Shown: one piece after another, positions 7,935-14,661 of the stretch
How the letters are laid out: the number at the start of each line of letters is the position of its first letter
How positions within the stretch are numbered: the stretch's first letter is position 1
Notes under the pieces: model-generated
The model's database searches: none
The model's input: the letters and a program-made list of their open reading frames with translations, nothing else
Told to the model about the DNA's origin: nothing
From: Candidatus Schneewindia gallinarum
Lineage (GTDB): Bacteria; Bacillota; Clostridia; Oscillospirales; Ruminococcaceae
DNA: 32,954 bases
Assembly (NCBI GenBank): GCA_904420175.1
Contig: CAJFUF010000019.1
Span: 1-32,954, forward strand
Direction of reading: 5' to 3'
Position numbers and translations under genes: made by a program

Positions 7935-8867
7935 CTAGTGGCAGTAGTGGCGGAACATCTCGCGGAACAGCGCAAAGTAGCGCTGCGGATTTGTGCTCAT
8001 GGCCACCCGCACCTTGTTCGGTGCATCCTCGTCGGCAAAGAACTGCTTGGATTTCATCATGTCGACAACCGTCATCCCCTCTGAGATGGGGCTGCGGGTC
8101 TCGATGTCCACACCAAGCTCCTGAAACTCTGCAAATTCCTCATCCAGCAGGGACGCCACCGTAATGGCGTCGCACAGGGGAATCCCCCGCCGGAACTCCG
8201 CAAGGTTCAGGCAGACCCGCCTTACCTCCGGATTGAGGTCATCCGGCATCAGCTCCTCCATCTGTTCCTTCGTCATCCGGCAGGGTGCAATCACGTTAAG
8301 CCCAACCATGGTGACAGGCACGCCGCAGGAAAAGACGATGGAGGCCGCATGGGGGTCGTGGGCGATGTTGGCCTCCCCAAAGGGGGTCATGTTGCCGATG
8401 CCGGTGCTGCCACCCATGACGGTGATCTGCTTAATCATTCCGGGCAGCTCCGGGTATTTGAAAAAGGCGATGCCAAGGTTGGTCAGCGGCCCGACCGCCA
8501 CAATTTCCAGCTGGCCCTGCGCCTTGACCGCTTCCTCATACAGCACATCCCATGCGTGCTTTTTGTCAAGCCTGTCCTTGTCCCCCTCCAGCTCCAGCGT
8601 GCCAAGGCCGGTGGGTCCGTGCACATCGCACAGCTCCAGCGGGCGCAGCATGTGCCGGGGCGAGCCCGCGGCAATCCGCACGCTGTCCGGGGTGTGGAAC
8701 AGCCTGGCAATGCCAAGGGCGTTGCGGGTCACCACATCCAGCGTGGCGTTGCCCGGCACCGTGGTGACGGCCTTCAGCTCAAACTGGTCGGCCCCCTGCA
8801 GCAGCATCCACGCGAAAAAATCGTCGACGCCGGGGTCGGAATCAAACAATACCGGTCGTTTGCTCAT
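7935..8867 (-). CDS. Second nucleoside hydrolase family protein
   Basis: A 310-residue paralogue of the downstream gene. The metal-binding motif is DSDPGVDDF (residues 9-17), so the usual His of DPGHDD is Val here. VTTVPGNATLDVVTRNAL, the block MTPFGEANIAHDP and CDAITVASLLD are all visible. The ATG at 8867 has GGAGG 8 nt upstream and begins MSKRPVLFDSDPG as the family does; longer in-frame starts would add about 30 unrelated residues. The His-to-Val change and overall divergence suggest a different substrate from its neighbour, which is inference. Confidence 0.92.
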   Translation of the reverse strand: MSKRPVLFDSDPGVDDFFAWMLLQGADQFELKAVTTVPGNATLDVVTRNALGIARLFHTPDSVRIAAGSPRHMLRPLELCDVHGPTGLGTLELEGDKDRLDKKHAWDVLYEEAVKAQGQLEIVAVGPLTNLGIAFFKYPELPGMIKQITVMGGSTGIGNMTPFGEANIAHDPHAASIVFSCGVPVTMVGLNVIAPCRMTKEQMEELMPDDLNPEVRRVCLNLAEFRRGIPLCDAITVASLLDEEFAEFQELGVDIETRSPISEGMTVVDMMKSKQFFADEDAPNKVRVAMSTNPQRYFALFREMFRHYCH

Positions 8868-8922
8868 AGGATACACCTCCATAGTTTTGGTTCGGCCCCT
8901 GTCCAGTGGGCCTCTTATGCTC

Positions 8923-8951
8923 ACTATAGCGAAAGAAACCCGCACAGGCAA
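8923..8951 (-). promoter_or_regulatory. Promoter of the nucleoside hydrolase pair
   Basis: On the minus strand TTGCCT (8951-8946), 17-bp spacer, TATAGT (8928-8923). The -35 and spacer lie inside the terminator hairpin of the upstream DUF4097 gene. Confidence 0.55.
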
Positions 8952-8978
8952 GGACATTTGTCCTGTCTGTGCGGGTTT
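8936..8978 (-). terminator. Terminator of the PadR-DUF1700-DUF4097 operon
   Basis: Twelve-bp outer stem (AAACCCGCACAG 8936-8947 with 8967-8978) plus an inner GGAC/GTCC stem, just beyond the DUF4097 stop. Read on the minus strand it ends in GGGTTTCTTTC, a short T-rich tail. Confidence 0.7.
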
Positions 8979-8984
8979 CAGCGG

Positions 8985-9890
8985 TCAGTTTTGCTGAAAG
9001 ATAAGCTCGATCGATGCATTGCTTGTAAAAGCGGACAGGCTGTAGGGCAGGGAGGGATCCTCCTTCAGGTGGGCAATGCTGTTGTTTCCGTGGCTGGTGC
9101 CGCTGGAAACGCTGTATTGGGCGCTGTTGCCCAGCACCGTGCCGCCGATATTTCCATTGCTGGTGTTTAAGGAAATCTGCCGCGCCGCCAATTCCTGCAC
9201 CTGAATCGCGGCGTTGCTGGTGGCAGCGTCAAGTTTTTCCGCATCCAGGCCATGAAGTTCAATGCTGCCGTTGCTGGTCGCAATGCCTGCTTCGCCCTGT
9301 ACGGAGACGCCGTTTAAAACAACCGCAGCATTGCTGGACTGGGCCGACAGCGTCTGGCAGTGAACTTCGTTTAATTCCAGCCTGCCGTTGGAGGTAACGA
9401 TCTCGGCAGTGTCGAGCCCGACGGACTGGACGCCGACCCACGCGTTGGAAGAATGCAGATAAAGCGAGGGAAGCAGCGAGCGGGGAATCTCTACTACGGC
9501 GGTAAAATCCCCTTTTCTTAGGCCGTGGAACATGCCGCTTGTCAGCTGCTTCCAGAGATTGTCGAAATTGAAACTGCCGGAACGGTCCTTCAGGCTTAAC
9601 ACGCCGTTTTCCTCTGTAACAGTGACACGCTGCGTCTCGTTATCGAGGTAATGCAGTGTGACGCGCTCCGCGTCGGTGGGCACAACTTTGACCTTCATGT
9701 TGTTTAGTTCCACCCGAATTTCACGGATGTCCACAGACTGTGCGGTATAGGTTTTTTCCACATACTCGCCGTCCAGATCCAGCCTGTAGTAATCCCAGTC
9801 CAGCATAAACATACCGGTGATCATCATGATGAGGCCCAAAGCCGTCAGAACAGACGCGAGAATCATTGCAATTCGTTTTGCCAGCTTCAT
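8985..9890 (-). CDS. DUF4097 (putative adhesin-like beta-helix) membrane protein
   Basis: A 301-residue protein with one N-terminal membrane anchor (IAMILASVLTALGLIMMITGMF), so the rest is probably outside the membrane. From about residue 150 it has repeated SN-containing turns (SSNAWV, TSNGRLEL, SSNAAVVL, TSNGSIEL, TSNAAIQV, TSNGNIGG) about 20 residues apart, typical of DUF4097 beta-helix folds. It starts immediately after the DUF1700 stop. PadR-DUF1700-DUF4097 is a common Firmicutes arrangement linked to envelope sensing; the biochemical role is unknown. Confidence 0.9.
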   Translation of the reverse strand: MKLAKRIAMILASVLTALGLIMMITGMFMLDWDYYRLDLDGEYVEKTYTAQSVDIREIRVELNNMKVKVVPTDAERVTLHYLDNETQRVTVTEENGVLSLKDRSGSFNFDNLWKQLTSGMFHGLRKGDFTAVVEIPRSLLPSLYLHSSNAWVGVQSVGLDTAEIVTSNGRLELNEVHCQTLSAQSSNAAVVLNGVSVQGEAGIATSNGSIELHGLDAEKLDAATSNAAIQVQELAARQISLNTSNGNIGGTVLGNSAQYSVSSGTSHGNNSIAHLKEDPSLPYSLSAFTSNASIELIFQQN

Positions 9891-10436
9891 TTACGCAGCC
9901 TCCTTTCCGAAAACATAGCTGTACAGCCGAAAAATACTTTTCATGGCAAACATGCTGAACCGTTTGAAGTAAATGGAACCGAAAAACAAAAAGATGCCAA
10001 GCCCGGCGCAGAACAGGCATACGCCGATTTGAAAAACGCCCACGCCGGTGCTGACGGCAAAAACCGGCACACTGAATACGATGTAGAAAAGCCCCGCCAA
10101 CACCATCGCCACCGACACGGCAAACAGACTAAACACCAGCGCAAATAATGTCACCGCCACGGCAAATACCACTGGGCTAAGCAGCACAAGGCCGGTGCGT
10201 GAAAGTGCCAATCCAACAGGGTTCCGGCGGCTTTGTGCACCCGGATAGTCCGCTAAAATGGTGGCCTTCAGCCCGTCGATTCCGCCGAACTCGGCAATGA
10301 TTTCCTCCTCGGTTTTACCCTCCTCCAGCTTGTCGTCGAACAGCTCGCCGTAGTAATCAAGCAGGCGCTTCCGTTCATCCTGTTCAATCCCTCTCAGCCC
10401 ATGCCCGAGGGCTTTCAGAAAATTACTCCTTGTCAT
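9891..10436 (-). CDS. DUF1700 family membrane protein
   Basis: A 181-residue protein. The N-terminal soluble part (MTRSNFLKALGHGLRGI..., with LLDYYGELFDDKLEEGKTEEEII and EFGG) is the diagnostic DUF1700 region. Four to five hydrophobic segments follow from about residue 80. The ATG at 10436 overlaps the padR stop by 14 bp, so translation is probably coupled. A longer in-frame extension upstream lies wholly inside padR and is rejected. The family usually sits between a PadR regulator and a DUF4097 protein, as here. Confidence 0.9.
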   Translation of the reverse strand: MTRSNFLKALGHGLRGIEQDERKRLLDYYGELFDDKLEEGKTEEEIIAEFGGIDGLKATILADYPGAQSRRNPVGLALSRTGLVLLSPVVFAVAVTLFALVFSLFAVSVAMVLAGLFYIVFSVPVFAVSTGVGVFQIGVCLFCAGLGIFLFFGSIYFKRFSMFAMKSIFRLYSYVFGKEAA

Positions 10437-10743
10437 CCTGTACCTCCGCAATAAATGAGTAAATTTTTTTGATCTGTGCCCAGTCGTCCAAAAACTCCCC
10501 AATCCGCGTTTTCCCCGCAGGCGTAATACGGTAATATTTGCGCAGCCGGCCGTTATGCTCCTCCGAGTAAGAGGTGAGGCACCCGGACGCCTCCAGCCGC
10601 TTAAGGATGGGGTAAAGGGTGGATTCGGAAAGCTCCACATGGGGCGACAAGTCGTTGATGATTTTGTAGCCATAGCTGTCCGCGCCGTACAGTGCCTTGA
10701 GTACGCACACCTCCAGCAGGCCTTTTTTCAGCTGTATGTCCAT
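10423..10743 (-). CDS. PadR family transcriptional regulator
   Basis: A 106-residue winged-helix regulator. MDIQLKKGLLEVCVLKAL and SYGYKIINDL are followed by the recognition helix ELSESTLYPILKRLEASG and the wing sequence NGRLRKYYRITPAG, all diagnostic of PadR. The ATG at 10743 has GGGAGG 7 nt upstream. It is the first gene of the operon with DUF1700 and DUF4097, behind a near-consensus promoter. PadR proteins usually repress their own operons and respond to small molecules or envelope stress; the inducer is unknown. Confidence 0.94.
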   Translation of the reverse strand: MDIQLKKGLLEVCVLKALYGADSYGYKIINDLSPHVELSESTLYPILKRLEASGCLTSYSEEHNGRLRKYYRITPAGKTRIGEFLDDWAQIKKIYSFIAEVQDDKE

Positions 10744-10765
10744 GACAAACCTCCCTTTGCGTAAT

Positions 10766-10794
10766 ATTATATAATGCATAGTATTGACTGTCAA
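10766..10794 (-). promoter_or_regulatory. Near-consensus sigma-A promoter of padR, with overlapping dyad
   Basis: TTGACA (10794-10789), exactly 17 bp, TATAAT (10771-10766): both hexamers are consensus. An imperfect dyad centred on ATGCAT (arms ATA..ATGCAT..TAT, about 10769-10785) sits in the spacer and -10. Such a strong promoter would need a repressor, so the dyad is a plausible PadR operator. Confidence 0.85.
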
Positions 10795-10847
10795 GCCCCC
10801 TGTGAAAAAACGGGCGGGGTGGGGCAACCGGCGTCAGGACAAAGAAA

Positions 10848-10875
10848 AAGAGCCGATCAAAATTGATCGGCTCTT
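10848..10875 (-). terminator. Terminator of rpmB
   Basis: Inverted repeat AAGAGCCGATC...GATCGGCTCTT around an AT loop. On the minus strand it runs into TTTTTCTTTG, 20 bp past the rpmB stop. Confidence 0.88.
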
Positions 10876-10894
10876 ATCGTTCGGCTACCTAAAT

Positions 10895-11083
10895 TTAGAT
10901 GGCGCGGGTCACTTTACCGGACCGTAAGCAACGGGTGCAGGCGTAGATACGCTTGGGGGATCCGTCCACAATCGCTTTTACGCGCTTCACATTGGGTTTC
11001 CATGTTCTGTTGGATCTTCTGTGGGAATGGGAAACCTTGATTCCAAAAGTAACGCCTTTTCCGCAGATATCACACTTTGCCAT
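10895..11083 (-). CDS. rpmB: 50S ribosomal protein L28
   Basis: A 62-residue large-subunit ribosomal protein. The start MAKCDICGKG carries the first zinc CXXC pair (C4, C7) and CTRC near the end supplies the second. The family segment SHSHRRSNRTWKPNV is intact. The ATG at 11083 has AAGGAGGT upstream; an upstream in-frame extension is not homologous and is dropped. It stands alone between its own promoter and terminator. Confidence 0.97.
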   Translation of the reverse strand: MAKCDICGKGVTFGIKVSHSHRRSNRTWKPNVKRVKAIVDGSPKRIYACTRCLRSGKVTRAI

Positions 11084-11117
11084 ACTCTGCACCTCCTTAG
11101 CTTGGCTTAACGTTGTT

Positions 11118-11146
11118 ATTTTAGCAGGTTTTCGGACGAAATGCAA
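11118..11146 (-). promoter_or_regulatory. Promoter of rpmB
   Basis: On the minus strand TTGCAT (11146-11141), 17-bp spacer, TAAAAT (11123-11118). Confidence 0.7.
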
Positions 11147-11204
11147 GGCCTTTTTCCATCTGCGCCGAAAATTCATAGAAAGTTCAACCATGGCGGCGGT
11201 TTTG

Positions 11205-11213
11205 TGATATAAT
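11205..11213 (+). promoter_or_regulatory. Extended -10 promoter of the M50-scpAB operon
   Basis: TGATATAAT (TG at 11205-11206, TATAAT 11208-11213) with no clear -35. It leaves a leader of about 140 nt containing a small hairpin (AAAACAGC...GCTGTTTT, about 11228-11246) but no recognisable riboswitch. Confidence 0.6.
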
Positions 11214-11361
11214 ATGCAAAGACACTCAAAACAGCCCGGCTGTTTTGAAACGGGTTTTCAGGCCCCGTCCGCACGCCCTTGTTGCGGTGTGCAGCCTGAA
11301 AAAGGCCTGCCGCCAACGCGCAGCGCCGCACTGTATCTGCTAGGAAAAAGGAGGGCCCCTG

Positions 11362-12030
11362 TTGCCGTACTTTAATATTCAAGATATCCTCATCAGCTGT
11401 ATCGCCGCACTGATCATCCTGCCCATTCATGAATGGGCGCACGCTTACACCGCGCACAAGCTGGGGGACAACACCGCCTATTACAGCGGACGCATGACCA
11501 TGAACCCGCTGGCCCACCTTGACCCCATCGGCTTCATCTGCCTTGTGGTGGCGGGCTTCGGCTGGGCCAAGCCGGTGCCGGTCAACCCGCTGAATTTTAA
11601 AAACTCCCAGAAGGGAATGGCCATTACGGCGGCCGCAGGCCCCATCAGCAACTTTATTTTGGCCTACCTTGTGTTAATTGTCTATAAGCTGTTCTATTAT
11701 CTCGTGGGCGGCGCCGCGGCGATTATGACCAACACGGCCCTGTGGGCGGTGGGGCAGATTCTGGCCGCCATCGTTTCCATCAGCGTGGGCCTCGGTGTGT
11801 TTAACCTGATCCCCATCCCGCCGCTGGACGGGTCCAAAATCATTGCGCCGCTGCTGCCCCGGCGGTGGATCTATTATCTTGACCGGTATCAGATGTATAT
11901 CAGCCTCGGCCTGATGATTCTGCTTATCTCCGGCGCGTTGAGTTATCCGCTGTCCTATGTGCGGAGCTGGGTGCTGGACGGGCTGTATTTCCTCAGCGGT
12001 TTTGTGGACATGATATTTATGGCGTTTTAA
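11362..12030 (+). CDS. Site-2 protease family (M50) membrane metallopeptidase
   Basis: A 222-residue polytopic protein. The zinc motif HEWAH (H23, E24, H27) lies in the first membrane helix. NPLAHLDP and the distal NLIPIPPLDGSKI (third metal ligand Asp near residue 159) complete the M50 signature. It resembles the short YwhC-like proteases rather than RseP because no PDZ domain is present. The start is TTG at 11362, eight nt after a strong AAAGGAGGG. It leads the scpA-scpB-DUF2953-ytfJ operon, a common clostridial arrangement; the substrate is unknown. Confidence 0.93.
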   Translation: MPYFNIQDILISCIAALIILPIHEWAHAYTAHKLGDNTAYYSGRMTMNPLAHLDPIGFICLVVAGFGWAKPVPVNPLNFKNSQKGMAITAAAGPISNFILAYLVLIVYKLFYYLVGGAAAIMTNTALWAVGQILAAIVSISVGLGVFNLIPIPPLDGSKIIAPLLPRRWIYYLDRYQMYISLGLMILLISGALSYPLSYVRSWVLDGLYFLSGFVDMIFMAF

Positions 12031-12038
12031 GGTGAGAG

Positions 12039-12746
12039 ATGAATTCGCTGACTTTTAAAATCGAGACGTTCGAGGGCCCGCTGGACCTGTTGCTGCATCT
12101 TATCAGCAAGCACAAACTGAATATTTACGACATCCCCATCGCGAAACTGCTGGAGCAGTATCTCGATTATATGGAGCAGGCGAAGCACGCAGATATGGAG
12201 CTTGCCAGTGAATTTGTGGAGATGGCCGCGCGGCTTGTGCACATCAAGTCGGTCATGCTGCTGCCCCGCCAGAACGAGGCGGAGGACCTGCGCCGGGAGC
12301 TGACGGGGGAACTGATTGAGTACGACTTGTGCAAACGCGCCGCCCAGCAGCTGGCGCAGCAGTATCTTGGCAGTGTTCTGTTCGTGCGGCAGCCCGCGCC
12401 GGTGGAGATTGACCCCACTTACCATAAGCACCACCTGCCTGGGGAGCTGTACAGTGCCTATGCCGCGGCCATGCTGCGTGCAGAGCGCAAGCTTCCCCCC
12501 AAGCGGGAGACGTTTACCCCGCTGGTAGAGCGGAAAATGGTCAGCGTTGGCAGCCGGGTTATCCGGATTTTGCGCCTGCTGCGGCAGACGGGCCGGTCGG
12601 CTTACGGGCGGCTGTTTTCCTCTGCCAAGGACCGGCCGGAAGTGGTGGCGACCTTTCTCGCCCTGCTGGAGCTTGTCAAGGCCGGCCGGGTGGACGTGAA
12701 GGGCCGCCAGGGTGAAGTCAGCCTTGTGAAAAAAGGGGAGAAATAG
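12039..12746 (+). CDS. scpA: Segregation and condensation protein A
   Basis: The kleisin subunit that bridges SMC heads in the SMC-ScpAB complex for chromosome condensation and segregation. The 235 residues begin with the diagnostic FKIETFEGPLDLLLHLI and continue DIPIAKLLEQYLDYM and EFVEMAARLVHIKS. The C-terminal winged helix (FLALLELVKAGRV) is intact. It starts 8 bp after the protease stop behind AAGGTGAGAG, and scpB follows 3 bp after its stop. Confidence 0.97.
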   Translation: MNSLTFKIETFEGPLDLLLHLISKHKLNIYDIPIAKLLEQYLDYMEQAKHADMELASEFVEMAARLVHIKSVMLLPRQNEAEDLRRELTGELIEYDLCKRAAQQLAQQYLGSVLFVRQPAPVEIDPTYHKHHLPGELYSAYAAAMLRAERKLPPKRETFTPLVERKMVSVGSRVIRILRLLRQTGRSAYGRLFSSAKDRPEVVATFLALLELVKAGRVDVKGRQGEVSLVKKGEK

Positions 12747-12749
12747 GAC

Positions 12750-13325
12750 ATGGAAATCAAAGCCATTGAGGCCGCATTGGAGGCGGTGCTGTTTGCCTCC
12801 GGCGATCCCATCAGGGAGGACAGGCTGGCGGAGGCGCTGCAGGTGGACAAGCCCACGGTGGGCAAGGTGCTTGGCCAGCTGATCGCCCGTTACGACGGGC
12901 CGGAACACGGCGTGCAGATTGTCCGCCTGGACGGCAGCGTGCAGATGGTCACCAAGGCGGAGCAGGCCGCTGTGGTCAAAAGGGCGCTGGAAATCACACG
13001 GGACACCCCGCTGTCCAGCGCCGCAATGGAGGTGCTGTCCATCATTGCCTACAACCAGCCGGTTACCCGCAGCTTTATCGAGCAGGTCCGCGGGATTGAC
13101 AGCTCCGGTGTGGTAAGCAGCCTTGTCGGAAAGGGCCTGATTGAGGAGTGCGGCCGTCTGGAATTGCCGGGCCGCCCGATCGCCTACCGCACAACGGACA
13201 ATTTCCTGCGCTGTTTCGGGCTGCAAAATCTGTCGCAGCTGCCGGCGCTGCCCAAAAACGGGCCGGAGCCGCGGCCCGATACCTTCCCGGAGGAGGAAGA
13301 GGCCCTGCCCGCGCAGGAGGAATAA
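12750..13325 (+). CDS. scpB: Segregation and condensation protein B
   Basis: Dimeric winged-helix partner of ScpA, 191 residues. The opening IEAALEAVLFASGDPI and the central LSSAAMEVLSIIAYNQPVTR and VRGIDSSGVVSSLVGKGLI segments are characteristic. The C-terminal tail is acidic and proline-rich, as is common. Translational coupling with scpA is likely from the 3-bp gap. Confidence 0.97.
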   Translation: MEIKAIEAALEAVLFASGDPIREDRLAEALQVDKPTVGKVLGQLIARYDGPEHGVQIVRLDGSVQMVTKAEQAAVVKRALEITRDTPLSSAAMEVLSIIAYNQPVTRSFIEQVRGIDSSGVVSSLVGKGLIEECGRLELPGRPIAYRTTDNFLRCFGLQNLSQLPALPKNGPEPRPDTFPEEEEALPAQEE

Positions 13326-13346
13326 TGCCGGAGGGGGCGATGAAAC

Positions 13347-14024
13347 ATGCCGACATGGTTATGGATTGTGGGCGGGATTCTGCTGTTTTTTGTACTGCTG
13401 CTTTCCGCCAGCGTCCGGGTTTTTATCCTCGCGGACAATGGAAAGGTAACGCTGAGGATACGGTACCTGTTTTTGTCTTTTAACCCGCTGAAGCAGCGCA
13501 AACAGAAAAAGGAAAAGAAGCAAAAGCAGCCAAAGCCGCCGGAAAACGCGCCGGAACAGCCGCCTGAAGGCAAGCTGAAGCAGTTTAAGCAGCAGCTGTC
13601 CCAGGTCATGCAGCTGTTGGAACCACTTGCCGACGCGGTAAAAAAGTTGCTGCGGGGTGTGCGTGTCCGGCATTTTGTGTTATACTTAGAAGTAGGGAAG
13701 GAGGACGCGGCTGCCACCGCTGTGGAATACGGCAAGCTGTGTGCACTGGTGTACGGCGCATATGGCACATTGGGCAACGTGTTTTATATTCCGGATCCGG
13801 ATATCCGAATTAGTACCAATTATACAGAGCAGTGCTTCCGGTGGCATTTCAGCGTCAAAGTGAAAGCGCGCTTGTTCCTGCTGCTGCGTATCGGCGTCCG
13901 GTTTTTAATGGATTTGGCAAAAACAAAACTTTCAAAGGAAAATGAAGGCGGTGTAAATTATGAGCGAGACACAGTTAAACGGCGTCATGAACACGACCAT
14001 GGCAAAAATCAAGGAAATGATTGA
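13347..14024 (+). CDS. DUF2953 domain-containing membrane protein
   Basis: A 225-residue protein with one N-terminal transmembrane helix (WLWIVGGILLFFVLLLSASV). A short beta segment, a strongly basic and proline-rich linker (about residues 50-80), and the DUF2953 region (VRHFVLYLEVGKEDAAATAVEYG ... ISTNY) follow. DUF2953 proteins sit next to ytfJ in Clostridia and Bacilli and are linked to sporulation by context only. The last 65 nt overlap the start of ytfJ, giving an odd basic, His-rich tail (RRHEHDHGKN), so the original stop may have been lost. Confidence 0.87.
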   Translation: MPTWLWIVGGILLFFVLLLSASVRVFILADNGKVTLRIRYLFLSFNPLKQRKQKKEKKQKQPKPPENAPEQPPEGKLKQFKQQLSQVMQLLEPLADAVKKLLRGVRVRHFVLYLEVGKEDAAATAVEYGKLCALVYGAYGTLGNVFYIPDPDIRISTNYTEQCFRWHFSVKVKARLFLLLRIGVRFLMDLAKTKLSKENEGGVNYERDTVKRRHEHDHGKNQGND

Positions 14025-14346
14025 CGTGGACACCATCATCGGCAAGCCGATTGAAACGGCGGGTGGTGTAACCATTATCCCCGTCAGTAAGGTGTCCTTT
14101 GGCTTTGCCTCCGGCGGAAGCGATTTCCAGTCCAAAAAGGTGGATAAAACGAACTTCGGCGGCGGCGCCGGCGCGGGTGTTACCCTGAACCCCATCGGTT
14201 TTCTGGTGATCAGCGGCGACAAGGTGAAGCTGTTGCAGATGCAGCCTGCCGATACCACCGTGGACCACATTGTCAATACCGTACCGGATGTTATCGATCA
14301 GATTAGCGCACTTGTGAATAAAAAGAAGGAAAAGGAAGCCAAGTGA
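13960..14346 (+). CDS. ytfJ: Sporulation protein YtfJ (GerW family)
   Basis: A 128-residue GerW/YtfJ protein. The conserved stretches are IIGKPIETAGGVTIIPVSKVSFGFA, the glycine-rich GGGAGAGV and NPIGFLVISGDKVKL. In Bacillus the family is a forespore protein needed for normal spore germination and sporulation, which suggests this organism can sporulate. The ATG has AAGGCGG upstream and lies inside the 3' end of the DUF2953 gene. It is the last gene before a strong terminator. Confidence 0.95.
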   Translation: MSETQLNGVMNTTMAKIKEMIDVDTIIGKPIETAGGVTIIPVSKVSFGFASGGSDFQSKKVDKTNFGGGAGAGVTLNPIGFLVISGDKVKLLQMQPADTTVDHIVNTVPDVIDQISALVNKKKEKEAK

Positions 14347-14347
14347 A

Positions 14348-14380
14348 AAAAGCGGAGGATACTTCCTCCGCTTTTCCTTT
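14348..14380 (+). terminator. Terminator of the M50-scpAB-ytfJ operon
   Basis: Twelve-bp stem AAAAGCGGAGGA (14348-14359) with 14364-14375, 4-nt loop, ending in CTTTTCCTTT. Confidence 0.9.
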
Positions 14381-14423
14381 GTGTAAAATATTTACAGACA
14401 GCCTGCTTCCAATAGAAAGCATC

Positions 14424-14452
14424 TTGTATTTTCAGCTCGTTTATGGTATACT
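14424..14452 (+). promoter_or_regulatory. Promoter of the second wall-anchored protein
   Basis: TTGTAT (14424-14429), 17-bp spacer, TATACT (14447-14452). The spacer end and -10 (GTTTATGGTATA) are identical to the promoter at 3564-3592, and similarity continues about 25 bp downstream. Confidence 0.7.
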
Positions 14453-14458
14453 GATACA

Positions 14459-14661
14459 AGAAAAGTATATGTTTTGACGAAAAGTGAATTTATGAAAATA
14501 GTCCGCCTGTTATGACGCATTTTTAAGTGGAAATAAACAAAAAAATACATCAAAAGCACAGGTTTGCTTTCGATGTAATACGGTCAAGAAATATATACTT
14601 TTTTTCTTTGAAGAGGGACTTGCTCCCGGATGGGAGAGAAATAAAAAGAAAGGTGAAAAGC
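14459..14661 (+). promoter_or_regulatory. Structured leader related to the one at 3599-3856
   Basis: About 200 nt. A hairpin TACATCAAAAGC (14546-14557), 8-nt loop, GCTTTCGATGTA (14566-14577) matches the 3627-3658 hairpin with a C-G to T-A covariation at pair 5 and one A-C mismatch. AAAAGTATAT (14461-14470) can pair with ATATACTTTT (14593-14602), which runs into more T. A second small hairpin (about CTTGCTCCCGGATGGGAG, 14619-14636) lies before the ribosome site. A regulatory role is inferred. Confidence 0.55.
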
